Origin: Serratia quinivorans
GTDB taxonomy: Bacteria > Pseudomonadota > Gammaproteobacteria > Enterobacterales > Enterobacteriaceae
DNA length: 64,000 nt
Reading direction: 5' to 3'
NCBI GenBank assembly: GCA_900457075.1
Contig: UGYN01000002.1
Location: forward strand, 1,054,001 to 1,118,000
Shown: piece after piece, positions 29,651-40,790 of the stretch
Layout of the letters: each line of letters opens with the position of its first letter
Numbering within the stretch: the first letter of the stretch is position 1
Notes under the pieces: generated by a model
Seen by the model: only the letters and a program-made list of their open reading frames with translations
What the model was told of the DNA's origin: nothing
Database searches by the model: none
Translations under genes and position numbers: made by a program

Positions 29651-30031
29651 TCAGCGCTGTTTTTGTTGTGGCAGGTCAACAACCGGCAGCCGTGACATAA
29701 AGATCAGCAGAACGGCCAGCATCACTAACAGTAAGCCGCGCACCCACCAAAGCTTCACCAACCACAGCGAAACCGCAAACGTCAGCACAATCATCAATAC
29801 GGCCTTCCATTTGGTCCCCGGCGGCAAGGCGCGGTGCTGTTGCCAATGGCGCAGATAGGAGCCAAACCATGAACGGTACAGCAACCAGGCGTGAAATCGC
29901 GGCGACGAACGGGCAAAGCACCAGGCGGCCAGCAGCAGAAAGGGTGTGGTGGGCAGCAGCGGCAATACCACGCCCAGCGTCGCCAGCACCACCGCCAGCC
30001 AACCGAGGATTATCAATAACCAACGCGTCAT
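29651..30031 (-). CDS. ybaN: DUF454 inner-membrane protein YbaN
   Basis: 126 residues with three or four membrane helices (about 4-35 and 75-110) and the family motif [28 protein letters not shown]. Function unknown. Divergent from priC; upstream of apt on the same strand. Confidence 0.88.
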   Translation of the reverse strand: MTRWLLIILGWLAVVLATLGVVLPLLPTTPFLLLAAWCFARSSPRFHAWLLYRSWFGSYLRHWQQHRALPPGTKWKAVLMIVLTFAVSLWLVKLWWVRGLLLVMLAVLLIFMSRLPVVDLPQQKQR

Positions 30032-30181
30032 GGGGATCCTTGTCCATCAATCTGTCTGACGTCACTTTATCACCAGCCTCCCCAGCGTCACCAGTCGCAG
30101 CGGCCGGAATATGCGTGCAGCGCTTGTTTCACGGTGTGAACGCGTGCAAGCTGAGCCCACTATCCTCGTCATGGAGCCAAC

Positions 30182-30718
30182 GTGAGTACTCAGCGTCTTT
30201 TACAAGTGTTAGAACAACAGATCACGGTGTTAGCCGGCGAAATCACACCGCAAGGCGACGCACCGATCCCTCAGGCACGCTTTGACGCTGCGTTATTTTC
30301 CAACCGCGGCACCCGGCTGCGCGATTACCTGACAGAAGTACAAAAGAACTTCGCTCAGTTGCAGACCGCAGCCAACGACAGCCGCACCACCCAGGTGGCC
30401 TTTCTGGCCGAGAGACTGGTGGCGCAGATCACCGCCCTGCAGCGCGAATTGGCGACCCAGGCACTGCGCCGAAAAAATCAGCCCAAGGAAGTGGTGGCGG
30501 CCGATTTGTACCATAAGCTGGCTGAGCATCAGGATTATGAGCGTCGGATTATTTCGATGATCCAGGATCGGGAAAGCCTGTTGGGCAGACAGACCACGCT
30601 GGCAGCGCAGCAAAAACTGCAGCATGAGCTGGCGGCGCTGGAAGGCCGATTGATGCGTTGCCGCCAGGCGTTGGCACGAATCGAGCGCAGTATTGAACGT
30701 AAAGAAAACGGTTTTTGA
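30182..30718 (+). CDS. priC: Primosomal replication protein PriC
   Basis: 178 residues, all helical, with R/K-rich stretches ([11 protein letters not shown]) and the C-terminal [27 protein letters not shown] block. Restarts stalled forks by loading DnaB through SSB and Rep contacts. Begins with GTG at 30182 after GGAG. Confidence 0.93.
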   Translation: MSTQRLLQVLEQQITVLAGEITPQGDAPIPQARFDAALFSNRGTRLRDYLTEVQKNFAQLQTAANDSRTTQVAFLAERLVAQITALQRELATQALRRKNQPKEVVAADLYHKLAEHQDYERRIISMIQDRESLLGRQTTLAAQQKLQHELAALEGRLMRCRQALARIERSIERKENGF

Positions 30719-30824
30719 AGATTTATCACAATATTTTAATGATTCTTCCCCTCCGCGGATCTTGTTCACTATACTCAGCCGAAGCGAAGCATCACTCATT
30801 CATCTCAATTTAAACGTGGGTTTT

Positions 30825-31004
30825 ATGTCTCTAGAAAATGCCTCAGCAGAATTGCAACTGGCGGTAGACCTGATTTACCTGCTGGAATGCAATGAGATCG
30901 ATCCGGCCACCGCGCTGGCGGCGCTGGATATTGTCAAACGGGACTACCAGGAAAAGTTGCAACGCAACGGCGTAACCTCCCCTTACCTGCCTGTCGGCCA
31001 TTAA
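30825..31004 (+). CDS. rsmS: RsmS (YbaM), small DUF2496 protein
   Basis: 59 residues, starting MSLENA as E. coli YbaM (53 residues), with the conserved [13 protein letters not shown] and [13 protein letters not shown]. Named RsmS in Pectobacterium as a regulator of secondary metabolism; the mechanism is unclear. The frame is open upstream to 30693 but alignment fixes the start at 30825. Follows priC as in E. coli. Confidence 0.88.
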   Translation: MSLENASAELQLAVDLIYLLECNEIDPATALAALDIVKRDYQEKLQRNGVTSPYLPVGH

Positions 31005-31006
31005 AC

Positions 31007-31030
31007 AGGGTTCAGCCTGCGCTGAACCCT
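31007..31030. terminator. Hairpin between rsmS and mscK
   Basis: AGGGTTCAGC, CTGC loop, GCTGAACCCT: a perfect ten-base stem between convergent genes. Its T-tail is short. Confidence 0.7.
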
Positions 31031-31047
31031 TGCTTCTCATTCCATTA

Positions 31048-34000
31048 TCATCCTGCCGACGTACCGCCTTCATCCGGCGATAATGTCCGTTTCACTTCCT
31101 GCACCTCGTTGCCCTGCTGATTGTGCAAATACACCTCAAGCTGGTTGAAGGCAATATTGATATCGTTCTCGCGGCACAGGCGTTCGATCGAGCGGTTCAG
31201 TTCGTCAACGGTATAGCTACGGTCACGCAACTCACGCACGTAAAGGCGCAGTTCGTGATCCAGCGTGCTGGCGCCGAAATTAAGGAAGAACACCTGCGGC
31301 TCGGGATCGGTCATCACCCGCGGGTTATCGCGCGCCGCCTGCAACAGCACCGCTTTCACCTTGTCCAGATCAGATCCGTAGGCTACGCCAACCTTGATCA
31401 ATACGCGGGTGATGGTGTCTGACAGCGACCAGTTGATCAACCGCTCGGTAACAAACGCCTTGTTAGGGATAATCACTTCTTTGCGGTCAAAGTCGGTGAT
31501 GGTAGTGGCACGAATGCGGATTTTGCTGACCGAGCCTGAGAAACTGCCGATAGTAATGGTATCGCCGATACGGATAGGCCGTTCAAACAGGATAATCAGA
31601 CCGGAGACAAAGTTGGCGAAAATCTCCTGTAAACCGAAGCCCAGCCCAACGGTCAAACCGGCCGCCAGCCACTGCAGCTTATCCCAGGATACGCCCAGCG
31701 ATCCCAGTGCGGTCACTGCCCCCACGGTGGTAATCAGATAGGTCAATATGGTGGTGACCGCATAAGAGGTCCCCTGCCGTAACTGCAACCGCGACAACAC
31801 CACCACCTCCAGTAAACCAGGCAGGTTGCGCGTCATGACGTAGGCGACGATAACCGCCGCTATCGCTACCATCATGTTGCCCAGCGTTACCGCCTGCGCC
31901 ACGCTGCTGCCGGCAACGGTAGAGGTGTAATGCCATAGCGTGATGCTGTCCAGATACGAGATCACCGTCACCAGATCGGACCAAATGGCATAAAAAGCGC
32001 TGGCGAAGATAATAAACAGCGCCATGGTGGTCAGACGCAGCGACTGCTGGTTGATTTGATCTAGCGCCAAAGGAGGTTCTTCAACCGGTTCCAGCCCTTC
32101 GGCTCCCTCTTTCTCTTTCGCCAGGCTTTGGCGACGGGCCAGCGCACGGCGGTAGGCCAGACGGCGCGCCGCGACGCTCAGCCCACGGATCGCAGTCAGA
32201 TAAACAATATTCCACAGGAAAAACAGGTACAAACTGTCGATCCAGCGGCCGGCCAGCCGCAGCGTGGTGTAGAAGTAACCGGCAAACATCAGCCCAAGCA
32301 GGATCAACGGTGTGGCAGCAATGGCGGTAACAATCACCAATCGCACCGCGTGCGAACCTTTCTCTCGCCAACTGTCACGGCACATCGGGAACACCAGCAC
32401 GGTCAGCAGTGCCAGCGTCAGCATGACCACCACCTGGCCGATCACGTCTTCCACCAGCCGCAGCGGCGCTTTCTCGCCCAGCACCGACCAGAAGATCAAC
32501 GGCAGCAGCGCCAGGCCCAGGCGCACCGTCTGACGGCGGTAATGCGCACAAAGCTCAGGGGCAAAATTAAAGTGCCGCTCACAAACGCCGCCCACTGCCA
32601 GCATGCGGTAGGTGAAGCCGAAAATCAGCCAAAATAGCGCCAACTGCTGCGACAGCGCCCAAATGAAATCACTGAGGCCAATTTCGGCACGATCCCCCCA
32701 GAACCCCGCCCCCAGCAGCAGCGCCGAGCCGGGAACAACCTTCAGCAAGGTCAGTAAGATGGCTTTGGGTGTGTGCAGTTGGCCATCGCGCTTTAACTGC
32801 CCGACATCGTTGGCCAGCCGTTGCAAATGGCTGTCGATCAGCTTGTAGCGCCAGCGTAACAGGCCGAGCAGCAGCAACAGCGGGATCAGCACCACCAGCG
32901 AATTCAAACCGCCCTGCACTATTTTTCCAAGGTCTAATTTGAAATCGAGGGTGGCGAGCTGATCTCTGACCGCCCCCGGCAGAGCTTTCAACCACGCCAA
33001 ATCAACCGGTTTGTTACTGTTAACCCAGAAAATCTGCTGGGTCAGCGTATCCCGCAGCGAGCTGTTAACGCTGGTCAACTGCTGCTGGTTGATCTGCAGG
33101 TTGATCGACTGCGCCAACTGATTGCTAAGCTGTTTGTTCAACTGATCCAACAGCTCACGCCGCATATCGACGATTTCGTTTAAAGCGTCCAGCACGTCCG
33201 CACTGGCTTTTTCTTTGCTGTCGGCAACCAGCTTATTGATGTAATCGTCGCCTTTGAACAGGTCGTCGCGCTGCTGGTTGATATCAAACTGTTCCAGACG
33301 CAGATCGGCGATGCGCGTGCCCATGTCTGCCACCAGCGTCCCCTGCGGCAGGCTCTGTTGTTGCTGATACAAAATGCGTGACAGCACCAGACTGCCTTTG
33401 AGCACCTGGATCTGTTCTTTCAGATTACGTTCCGCCTGCAGGCCACGATCGAGCCAGTTCTTCACCCGAATATTCTGCTGGAACAGCACGTTGCTCTCTT
33501 CGGTGGCGGCAATCAGCCGTTGGCTGAGCTGGCGGTTAACATCCAGCTCTTTACTGACTAATTGATCGTGCTGGATGTCCGTGGCATCTTCCGGATTCTG
33601 CGCCTCTTTGGCAGTTTTTTCCGACAGCGTCAGGCGCTTGCTGTTGACCACTTCTTGCAGCAACTGCACGCTGTGATCCAAAGCATCAATATGCCCGGTG
33701 GTGTAATCGCGCTGTTTCTGCAGCAAATCTTGCAGGGTGGTGTTGGCTTCTAGGCTTTTGCGCTGCAGATCAATTTGCGCATTGAGCAACGTCTGTTCGG
33801 TTGCCAGCCTCACTAGCTGGCTGTCGCGCAGTGAGTTTTGGCCCGGCGTCTGATCGTTGATTTGGTTACGGATCTCCTGCAGACGCTGCGAAGCGGTGTA
33901 CATGCTGCTCTGCACCCGCTCCGGCTGGGTCTGCAGTGAAACCAGCTGGCTGTTATAGGTCGACAGGTTTTCCTGCGCAGTCTGCAGGTCGTCGAGGGTT

Positions 34001-34440
34001 TGATAAAGGCGGGTTTCCAACTGGCGCAGTGAAAGCTGCAGCAGTTCGGCCCTGGCGGCCGTGCCGTCTACCGGCGTCTTGAGTGCATCGAGATCGGCGG
34101 TTACCTGACGCAATTTGCCCGGCGCCAGTTGCAACTGTTGCTTAAGCTGAGCGCCATCCTGTTTAGTTCGTTCAATCGCGTCCAGCAGCTCAAGCGTGCG
34201 GGCCAAATCTTGTTGGGTGAGCTTATTGACCGGGGTCAGCGTCTTTTGCTTGTTCAAGGCTTCAATCTGGCCTTGAATTTCGCTACGGGACGGCAGGTCG
34301 CCATTCAGGGACGCATAGGCCACAGGTTGGCACACCGCACAAACCGCGATCAGTAAAAACAGGGCAAGGGTGCGGGAAAGGCCCACACTCAGGAACGAGG
34401 GGAACGCCAGAAAAGAACCTTTAGCTAACCTGCGATGCAT
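31048..34440 (-). CDS. mscK: Potassium-dependent mechanosensitive channel MscK (KefA)
   Basis: 1130 residues (E. coli 1120). Signal sequence, a long periplasmic coiled-coil domain (about 40-470), multiple membrane helices (about 480-930), then the MscS core with the pore helix and GLGFGLQEIFANFVSGLIILFERP, and the cytoplasmic vestibule. Opens on membrane tension to release osmolytes in the presence of external K+. ATG at 34440 is preferred to a TTG at 34458. Confidence 0.95.
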   Translation of the reverse strand: MHRRLAKGSFLAFPSFLSVGLSRTLALFLLIAVCAVCQPVAYASLNGDLPSRSEIQGQIEALNKQKTLTPVNKLTQQDLARTLELLDAIERTKQDGAQLKQQLQLAPGKLRQVTADLDALKTPVDGTAARAELLQLSLRQLETRLYQTLDDLQTAQENLSTYNSQLVSLQTQPERVQSSMYTASQRLQEIRNQINDQTPGQNSLRDSQLVRLATEQTLLNAQIDLQRKSLEANTTLQDLLQKQRDYTTGHIDALDHSVQLLQEVVNSKRLTLSEKTAKEAQNPEDATDIQHDQLVSKELDVNRQLSQRLIAATEESNVLFQQNIRVKNWLDRGLQAERNLKEQIQVLKGSLVLSRILYQQQQSLPQGTLVADMGTRIADLRLEQFDINQQRDDLFKGDDYINKLVADSKEKASADVLDALNEIVDMRRELLDQLNKQLSNQLAQSINLQINQQQLTSVNSSLRDTLTQQIFWVNSNKPVDLAWLKALPGAVRDQLATLDFKLDLGKIVQGGLNSLVVLIPLLLLLGLLRWRYKLIDSHLQRLANDVGQLKRDGQLHTPKAILLTLLKVVPGSALLLGAGFWGDRAEIGLSDFIWALSQQLALFWLIFGFTYRMLAVGGVCERHFNFAPELCAHYRRQTVRLGLALLPLIFWSVLGEKAPLRLVEDVIGQVVVMLTLALLTVLVFPMCRDSWREKGSHAVRLVIVTAIAATPLILLGLMFAGYFYTTLRLAGRWIDSLYLFFLWNIVYLTAIRGLSVAARRLAYRRALARRQSLAKEKEGAEGLEPVEEPPLALDQINQQSLRLTTMALFIIFASAFYAIWSDLVTVISYLDSITLWHYTSTVAGSSVAQAVTLGNMMVAIAAVIVAYVMTRNLPGLLEVVVLSRLQLRQGTSYAVTTILTYLITTVGAVTALGSLGVSWDKLQWLAAGLTVGLGFGLQEIFANFVSGLIILFERPIRIGDTITIGSFSGSVSKIRIRATTITDFDRKEVIIPNKAFVTERLINWSLSDTITRVLIKVGVAYGSDLDKVKAVLLQAARDNPRVMTDPEPQVFFLNFGASTLDHELRLYVRELRDRSYTVDELNRSIERLCRENDINIAFNQLEVYLHNQQGNEVQEVKRTLSPDEGGTSAG

Positions 34441-34543
34441 GATTTGGCTTCGAATCAATAATAAAGAAGCCTAAAGATTATCACGATCGCAGATAGCCAA
34501 AGAATAAGAAAAGCATTGCTGGTGATGTACAGATGTCGCAGGA

Positions 34544-34897
34544 TCAGAACGTCAGCACTTTTCCTGCCGCCAGCGTCCACTGCGCCAACTCGACCAGGGT
34601 TCCGATCTCTACCCCATCCGCCAGTGGCAATTGGCTCACGCCACGTGCGTCGGCGCAGGTCTTGCACAGCTTCACCGGCACCTGTTGCGCAGTGAGAATT
34701 TCCAGCATCTGCTGCAAATGGTAACCTTCGCGCGGCTGTTGGCCTGCCAGCCCGGCCACCACCGCATCGGACATCAGAAACAGTTTCAGGTCGAGATCGC
34801 TTTGCTGCTCTTTCAGGGTAATGGCCAGACGCAGGGCGTTAAACAGGGATTCGTGGCCATAGGCGGCGCCATTGGCAATCAACACTACGGATGACAT
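34544..34897 (-). CDS. ychN: DsrE/DsrF-like protein YchN
   Basis: 117 residues, the same length as E. coli YchN, with near-identical blocks ANGAAYGHESLFNALRLAI, KLFLMSDAV, and LCKTCADARG containing two cysteines. YchN is a hexameric DsrE-fold protein related to TusBCD sulfur carriers; its function is unknown. In E. coli it lies elsewhere. Here it starts ten bases after acrR with AGGAG seven bases upstream, so it is probably cotranscribed with acrR. Confidence 0.9.
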   Translation of the reverse strand: MSSVVLIANGAAYGHESLFNALRLAITLKEQQSDLDLKLFLMSDAVVAGLAGQQPREGYHLQQMLEILTAQQVPVKLCKTCADARGVSQLPLADGVEIGTLVELAQWTLAAGKVLTF

Positions 34898-34907
34898 GGT
34901 GTTTCTC

Positions 34908-35591
34908 CTATAAAGGATGGATTTCGACGCTGTGTGGCTGCGTCGCCAGTTCTTCCGGCTTGATTCGTAAGGCGGGACTGAATTGGACCATTTCGAGGAA
35001 GGAGTCGATCAGCGCCGTCGCTTCGGCTTTCAGATCAAAGCTCTCCGGCATAAACAGCCAATTCTCCATCAGGCCGGTAATATAAGCATGCAGGATAATT
35101 GCCGCGCGGCGGGTGTGCAAATCAACGGGCAGTTGGCCATGGGCCATACAGTCACGCAGCACCGACTCAATGCGTTCATAACCTGTCAGGTATAAGACTT
35201 TACGCGCCTCATGCAGCGGCATCATCTCACCGACGAATTCGCACTTGTGGAAAACGATTTCCATCAGCGCTCGTCGGCGGCTGTCATCGACCGTAGCCGT
35301 CAGAATGTAAATCAGAATTTCCCGTAAAATACGCAGTGGATTCTCGGGGAACTTTGCCTGATACTCTAGTTCCAGATCACCAATTTTTGACTCTGATAAT
35401 TCCCAAACTTCATTAAACAGGTCTACCTTGTTCTTGAAGTGCCAATAAATTGCACCACGCGTAACTCCGGCAGCAGTGGCAATATCTGTCAGTGACGTTG
35501 CAGAAACGCCACGTTCAGAAAATTCTTGCACCGCAGCATCAAGTATGTGCTGTCGAGTTTCTAGCGCCTGCTGTTTGGTTTTTCGTGCCAT
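34908..35591 (-). CDS. acrR: TetR-family repressor AcrR
   Basis: 227 residues. N-terminal helix-turn-helix (about 28-50, [23 protein letters not shown]) and an all-helical multidrug-binding domain. Represses acrAB and itself, released by drugs. Divergent from acrA across its palindromic operator. The C-terminal tail after about 210 differs from E. coli. Confidence 0.95.
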   Translation of the reverse strand: MARKTKQQALETRQHILDAAVQEFSERGVSATSLTDIATAAGVTRGAIYWHFKNKVDLFNEVWELSESKIGDLELEYQAKFPENPLRILREILIYILTATVDDSRRRALMEIVFHKCEFVGEMMPLHEARKVLYLTGYERIESVLRDCMAHGQLPVDLHTRRAAIILHAYITGLMENWLFMPESFDLKAEATALIDSFLEMVQFSPALRIKPEELATQPHSVEIHPL

Positions 35592-35619
35592 GACGTTGTT
35601 TTTTCGGGGGAGTGTGATT

Positions 35620-35643
35620 TACATACATTCGCGTATGTATGTA
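35620..35643. promoter_or_regulatory. AcrR operator
   Basis: 24-base palindrome TACATACATTCG/CGTATGTATGTA in the acrR-acrA gap, differing at only a few central bases from the E. coli AcrR site. It lies 28 bases before acrR and 90 before acrA, placed to control both. Confidence 0.9.
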
Positions 35644-35733
35644 CCATAGCACGCACATATAATTAACGCAGCAATGGGTTTTAAAGCTTGTGATCCATTG
35701 ATCATTTTGAAATCGGACACTTGAGGTTTTTCT

Positions 35734-36921
35734 ATGAACAAAAACAGAGGGTTAACGCCTCTGGCGGCAGTTCTGATGCTTTCAGGCAGCTTAATGCTTA
35801 CAGGATGTAACGATAAAGAAACCCAACAGCAAGGCGCCCAACCACCGGCTCCCGAAGTGGGTGTAGTGACTTTGAAGGCCGAGCCTCTCAATATGACTAC
35901 CGATCTTCCTGGCCGCACCGCTGCGTATCGTATCGCCGAAGTTCGCCCTCAGGTCAGCGGTATTATCCTGAAACGCAACTTTGTTGAAGGCAGTGATATC
36001 AAGGCAGGCACTTCCCTGTATCAGATTGATCCTGCTACCTATCAGGCAAGCTATGACAGCGCCAAAGGCGATCTGGCCAAAGCACAGGCCAGCGCTTCTA
36101 TCGCGCGCGTGACGGTCAACCGCTACAAGCCCTTGCTGGGCACCAGCTACATCAGCAAGCAGGATTACGATACTGCCGTTTCCAACCTGCAGCAGGCAGA
36201 TGCCGCTGTGATAGCCGCAAAAGCGGCGGTTGAAACTGCGCGTATCAACCTGGCTTACACTAAAGTGACGTCCCCAATCTCCGGGCGTATCGGCAAATCT
36301 TCAGTAACCGAAGGCGCGCTGGTCAGCAACGGTCAAACCACGGCGCTGTCTACCGTGCAACAGTTGGATCCGATTTACGTCGACGTCACTCAGTCGAGCA
36401 ACGACTTTCTGCGCCTGAAGCAAGAATTGGCCAGCGGTGCGCTGAAACAGGAAAACGGCAAGGCCAAGGTGAAACTGCTGCTGGAGAACGGCGCGCAGTA
36501 CGCTCAGGAAGGCACGCTGGAATTCTCTGACGTCACCGTGGATGAAACCACCGGTTCAATCACCATTCGCGCCCTGTTCCCTAACCCGAACGATACGCTG
36601 CTGCCAGGTATGTTCGTTCGCGCCCGTCTGGACGAAGGCGTGCGCAGCGATGCATTGCTGGTGCCACAGCAGGGTGTAACACGTAACCCGCGTGGCGAAG
36701 CTACCGCGATGGTGGTGGGCGCTGACGATAAAGTCGAAATGCGCACGCTGAAAGCGGACCAGGCGATTGGTGACAAATGGTTGGTTACCGACGGCTTGAA
36801 AGCCGGCGACCGCGTAATTGTCACTGGCCTGATGAAAGTCCGCCCAGGCGCTCAGGTAAAAGTGCAGGAAGTTGACACTCAGGCGCAAAAGCAGCCGCAG
36901 TCTGAAGCGCAGAAGTCATAA
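35734..36921 (+). CDS. acrA: RND efflux periplasmic adaptor AcrA
   Basis: 395 residues. Lipoprotein signal with lipobox LTGC (Cys25), then lipoyl, alpha-hairpin (about 95-165), beta-barrel and membrane-proximal domains. Links AcrB to TolC. First gene of acrAB; AcrB follows after 17 bases. In Serratia marcescens the orthologous pair is also called SdeXY. Confidence 0.96.
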   Translation: MNKNRGLTPLAAVLMLSGSLMLTGCNDKETQQQGAQPPAPEVGVVTLKAEPLNMTTDLPGRTAAYRIAEVRPQVSGIILKRNFVEGSDIKAGTSLYQIDPATYQASYDSAKGDLAKAQASASIARVTVNRYKPLLGTSYISKQDYDTAVSNLQQADAAVIAAKAAVETARINLAYTKVTSPISGRIGKSSVTEGALVSNGQTTALSTVQQLDPIYVDVTQSSNDFLRLKQELASGALKQENGKAKVKLLLENGAQYAQEGTLEFSDVTVDETTGSITIRALFPNPNDTLLPGMFVRARLDEGVRSDALLVPQQGVTRNPRGEATAMVVGADDKVEMRTLKADQAIGDKWLVTDGLKAGDRVIVTGLMKVRPGAQVKVQEVDTQAQKQPQSEAQKS

Positions 36922-36938
36922 AAAGGAGCCGGTAAGAC

Positions 36939-39900
36939 ATGGCTAAGTTCTTTATAGATCGCCCTATTTTCGCCTGGGTAATCGCCATCATCGTCATGTT
37001 GGCGGGTGTGCTGTCAATAATGAAACTGCCGATTGCGCAGTATCCAACTATTGCACCACCGGCGGTCAGTATTTCCGCAAACTATCCGGGCGCAGATGCA
37101 AAAACGGTGCAGGATACCGTGACTCAGATTATCGAACAGAACATGAACGGTATCGATAATCTGATGTACATGTCCTCCACCAGTGATTCCTCTGGTAGCG
37201 TTACCATTACACTGACGTTTAACTCTGGAACAGACCCTGACATCGCGCAGGTTCAGGTACAGAACAAACTGTCATTGGCTACGCCGTTACTGCCGCAAGA
37301 AGTACAGCAGCAGGGCCTGAAAGTTGAAAAGTCCAGCAGCAGCTTCCTGATGGTAGCCGGCTTTATTTCCGACGATCCGAGCATGACTCAGGACGACATC
37401 GCGGACTATGTGGCCTCTAACATCAAGGACCCGATCAGCCGTTCATCCGGCGTGGGTGAAGTGCAGCTGTTTGGTGCCCAGTACGCGATGCGTGTCTGGT
37501 TGGATCCAAATAAGCTCAATAACTTCCAGCTGACCACTACTGATGTGACGTCCGCCATTACCGAGCAGAACAACCAAATCGCCGCAGGGCAATTGGGTGG
37601 GATGCCACCGGTGCCGGGTCAACAGCTTAACGCCTCGATCATCGCGCAGACCCGTCTGACCTCTCCAGAAGAGTTCGGCAAAATTCTGCTGAAGGTGAAT
37701 GCCGACGGTTCTCAGGTTCGCCTGAGCGACGTGGCACACATTGAGCGCGGAGCTGAAAGCTATGCGGTGACCGCACGTTATAACGGCAAACCGGCGGCAG
37801 GCCTGGGTATCAAACTGGCTACCGGTGCCAACGCCCTGAACACCGCTCAAGGTGTGAAAGACGCGCTGACCAAAATGCAGCCTTTCTTCCCGCAAGGGAT
37901 GAAAGTGGTTTATCCGTACGACACCACGCCGTTCGTTAAAATCTCGATTAACGAAGTGGTGAAAACGCTGATCGAAGCCATCATCCTGGTATTCCTGGTG
38001 ATGTATTTGTTCCTGCAAAACTTCCGCGCAACCCTGATCCCAACCATTGCGGTACCGGTGGTGTTGCTGGGGACCTTTGCCATTCTGGCGGCCTTCGGCT
38101 TCTCGATAAACACCCTGACGATGTTCGGCATGGTGCTGGCGATAGGCTTGTTGGTGGATGATGCCATCGTGGTGGTAGAAAACGTCGAGCGTGTGATGTC
38201 CGAAGAGGGACTGCCGCCGAAGGAAGCCACCAAGAAATCGATGGAGCAGATCCAGGGCGCGTTGGTCGGTATTGCCATGGTGCTGTCGGCGGTATTCGTC
38301 CCTATGGCGTTCTTCGGCGGCTCGACCGGTGCTATCTACCGTCAGTTCTCCATCACCATCGTTTCTGCGATGGCGCTGTCGGTACTGGTAGCGTTGATTC
38401 TGACGCCTGCACTGTGCGCCACCTTGTTGAAACCCGTAGCGAAAGGCGACCACGGGGTTAAAACCGGCTTCTTCGGTTGGTTTAACCGCATGTTCGAAAA
38501 GAGCACCCATCACTACACCGACAGCGTAGCCAACATTCTGCGCAGCACCGGTCGTTATCTGGTGATCTACCTGCTGATCGTTGTCGGCATGGCGCTGCTG
38601 TTCCTGCGCTTGCCTTCCTCGTTCCTGCCGGACGAAGACCAGGGTATTTTGCTGACCATGGTGCAGTTGCCTGCGGGTGCTACCGAAGCGCGTACCTCTA
38701 AGGTTCTGGAAGAAGTCACCGACTACTTCATGACCAAAGAAAAAGACAACGTGGTTTCGGTGTTTACCGTTGCGGGCTTCGGCTTTAACGGTAACGGTCA
38801 GAACAACGGTCTGTCATTCGTCAGCCTGAAAGACTGGTCTGAACGTAAAGGTGAAGAGAATAAGGTACCGGCGATTGCAGGCCGCGCAATGGGCGCGTTC
38901 TCGCAAATCAAAGATGGCCTGGTATTCCCATTCAACCTGCCGGCGATTATCGAACTGGGTACCGCAACCGGTTTTGACTTCCAGCTGATTGACCAGGGTG
39001 GCCTGGGGCATGAAAAACTGACCGAAGCACGTAACCAGTTGCTGGGCATGGCTGCCAAGCATCCGGACATGCTGGTGGGCATGCGCCCTAACGGTCTGGA
39101 AGATACGCCGCAGTTCAAACTGATTATCGACCAGGAAAAAGCCAAGGCTCTGGGCGTTAGCATCACCACCATTAACAGCACGCTGAGCACCGCGTTGGGT
39201 GGCTCTTACGTTAACGACTTCATCGACCGTGGTCGTGTGAAGAAAGTGTACGTACAGGCTGATGCGCCGTTCCGTATGTTGCCGGAAGATATCAATAAAT
39301 GGTTTGTCCGCGGCACCAGCGGCCAGATGGTTCCGTTCTCCGCCTTCTCCTCGGCGAAATGGGAATACGGTTCGCCGCGTCTGGAACGTTATAACGGTCT
39401 GCCTTCCATGGAAATCTTGGGTCAGGCAACGCCAGGCAAGAGTACCGGTGAAGCCATGAACCTGATGGAAGAACTGGCCTCCAAGCTGCCGAGCGGCATT
39501 GGTTACGACTGGACCGGTATGTCCTATCAGGAACGTCTGTCCGGTAACCAGGCTCCAGCACTGTATGCCATCTCGATTCTGGTGGTGTTCCTGTGTCTGG
39601 CAGCATTGTACGAGAGCTGGTCAATTCCGTTCTCGGTCATGCTGGTTCTGCCACTGGGGGTTATCGGTGCGTTGCTGGCGGCCACCATGCGCGGCCTTAA
39701 CAACGACGTTTACTTCCAGGTGGGGCTGTTGACCACCATAGGTCTGTCGGCGAAGAACGCCATATTGATTGTGGAATTCGCCAAGGACCTGATGGATAAA
39801 GAAGGCAAGGGTCTGATAGAAGCCACGTTGGAAGCGGTGCGTATGCGTCTGCGTCCAATTCTGATGACTTCTCTGGCATTCATCCTCGGGGTTCTGCCGC

Positions 39901-40085
39901 TGGTTATCAGCAGCGGTGCAGGCTCCGGCGCACAGAACGCGGTAGGTACCGGCGTTATGGGCGGGATGATTACCGCGACCGTGCTGGCCATCTTCTTCGT
40001 TCCGGTCTTCTTCGTGGTGGTTCGCCGCCGCTTCAGCAAGAAGTCCGAAGATGTGGAACACAGCCACCCGGTTGATCATCACTGA
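36939..40085 (+). CDS. acrB: RND multidrug efflux pump AcrB
   Basis: 1048 residues (E. coli 1049). Twelve helices with two large periplasmic loops. The proton-relay residues D407 and D408 are in [11 protein letters not shown], and the helix-10 lysine is in [16 protein letters not shown]. Pumps many drugs, bile salts and dyes out through TolC using the proton gradient. A strong terminator follows. Confidence 0.97.
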   Translation: MAKFFIDRPIFAWVIAIIVMLAGVLSIMKLPIAQYPTIAPPAVSISANYPGADAKTVQDTVTQIIEQNMNGIDNLMYMSSTSDSSGSVTITLTFNSGTDPDIAQVQVQNKLSLATPLLPQEVQQQGLKVEKSSSSFLMVAGFISDDPSMTQDDIADYVASNIKDPISRSSGVGEVQLFGAQYAMRVWLDPNKLNNFQLTTTDVTSAITEQNNQIAAGQLGGMPPVPGQQLNASIIAQTRLTSPEEFGKILLKVNADGSQVRLSDVAHIERGAESYAVTARYNGKPAAGLGIKLATGANALNTAQGVKDALTKMQPFFPQGMKVVYPYDTTPFVKISINEVVKTLIEAIILVFLVMYLFLQNFRATLIPTIAVPVVLLGTFAILAAFGFSINTLTMFGMVLAIGLLVDDAIVVVENVERVMSEEGLPPKEATKKSMEQIQGALVGIAMVLSAVFVPMAFFGGSTGAIYRQFSITIVSAMALSVLVALILTPALCATLLKPVAKGDHGVKTGFFGWFNRMFEKSTHHYTDSVANILRSTGRYLVIYLLIVVGMALLFLRLPSSFLPDEDQGILLTMVQLPAGATEARTSKVLEEVTDYFMTKEKDNVVSVFTVAGFGFNGNGQNNGLSFVSLKDWSERKGEENKVPAIAGRAMGAFSQIKDGLVFPFNLPAIIELGTATGFDFQLIDQGGLGHEKLTEARNQLLGMAAKHPDMLVGMRPNGLEDTPQFKLIIDQEKAKALGVSITTINSTLSTALGGSYVNDFIDRGRVKKVYVQADAPFRMLPEDINKWFVRGTSGQMVPFSAFSSAKWEYGSPRLERYNGLPSMEILGQATPGKSTGEAMNLMEELASKLPSGIGYDWTGMSYQERLSGNQAPALYAISILVVFLCLAALYESWSIPFSVMLVLPLGVIGALLAATMRGLNNDVYFQVGLLTTIGLSAKNAILIVEFAKDLMDKEGKGLIEATLEAVRMRLRPILMTSLAFILGVLPLVISSGAGSGAQNAVGTGVMGGMITATVLAIFFVPVFFVVVRRRFSKKSEDVEHSHPVDHH

Positions 40086-40116
40086 TTAAAGTAGTGATCC
40101 CTAACCTCTGAATACC

Positions 40117-40139
40117 AAGGCCGCTTATGCGGCCTTTTT
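40117..40139 (+). terminator. Terminator of acrAB
   Basis: AAGGCCGC, TTAT loop, GCGGCCTT, then a T-run. Confidence 0.92.
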
Positions 40140-40234
40140 CTTTGGCTTCATCGGCTTAATGCAAACCACTCTCATTAATTTATCGGCAGATGCATTTTGT
40201 ACTTGATCCGCCTTGCCGTGCGGCGCATAATTAT

Positions 40235-40249
40235 TGTTATAGTATAACA
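40235..40249 (+). promoter_or_regulatory. Zur box upstream of rpmE2-rpmJ2
   Basis: TGTTATAGTATAACA, the core of the gammaproteobacterial Zur consensus, 18 bases before the L31 start. The same core followed by the same TCACA occurs at 43429. Zur with zinc should repress here. Confidence 0.88.
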
Positions 40250-40266
40250 TCACATTGGAGCGCATC

Positions 40267-40524
40267 ATGAAAGCAGGCATCCACCCAAACTACCGTACCG
40301 TGGTGTTCCACGACCTCAGTGCCGATACCTACTTTAAGGTGGGTTCGACCATTAACACCGATCGCACCATTGAGCTTGAAGGTGAAAGCTGGCCGTATGT
40401 CACTCTCGACGTCTCTTCCGCTTCGCACCCGTATTACACCGGCAAGCAGAAAGAGTTCTCTAAAGAAGGCAGCACTGCGCGCTTCCAGCAACGTTTTGGC
40501 CGCTTCTTTACCGGCAATAAGTAA
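40267..40524 (+). CDS. rpmE2: Ribosomal protein L31 type B, zinc-free (YkgM)
   Basis: 85 residues with no cysteine at all, so it lacks the zinc-binding CxxC of RpmE. Conserved [30 protein letters not shown] and RFQQRFGRF. Replaces zinc-bound L31 in the ribosome under zinc starvation, freeing zinc. The start at 40267 follows GGAG. First gene of a two-gene operon behind a Zur box. Confidence 0.95.
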   Translation: MKAGIHPNYRTVVFHDLSADTYFKVGSTINTDRTIELEGESWPYVTLDVSSASHPYYTGKQKEFSKEGSTARFQQRFGRFFTGNK

Positions 40525-40536
40525 CAGGGGATCCAC

Positions 40537-40677
40537 ATGCAGGTTTTGAGTTCATTGCGTTCGGCGAAGAACCGCCATCCGGATTGCAAGGTCGTGCGCC
40601 GTAAAGGCCGTATCTATGTGATTTGTAAAACTAACCCACGCTTCAAAGCGGTACAGGGACGTAAGAAAAAGCGCTAA
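40537..40677 (+). CDS. rpmJ2: Ribosomal protein L36 type B (YkgO)
   Basis: 46 residues. [22 protein letters not shown] followed by [24 protein letters not shown] in outline; it matches E. coli YkgO. It lacks the CxxC...C-H zinc set of RpmJ, keeping only C17 and C30. Replaces zinc-bound L36 at low zinc. Begins 12 bases after rpmE2, with AGGGG upstream. Confidence 0.93.
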   Translation: MQVLSSLRSAKNRHPDCKVVRRKGRIYVICKTNPRFKAVQGRKKKR

Positions 40678-40704
40678 GTAAAGCAGTGCCATCTGTCTGT
40701 CGCA

Positions 40705-40736
40705 AAGCCCCGTTGCTGCTCAACGGGGCTTTTTTT
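40705..40736 (+). terminator. Terminator of rpmE2-rpmJ2
   Basis: AAGCCCCGTTG, CTGCT loop, CAACGGGGCTT, then T-run. Confidence 0.93.
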
Positions 40737-40790
40737 ATGGAGAAAGCTGAAACACCAAAAATGCCCTGCCTGACAGACAGGGCGAATGCG

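Noticed and set aside
37443..38513. 356-residue open frame on the minus strand
   Set aside because: Antisense to acrB; no supporting signal.
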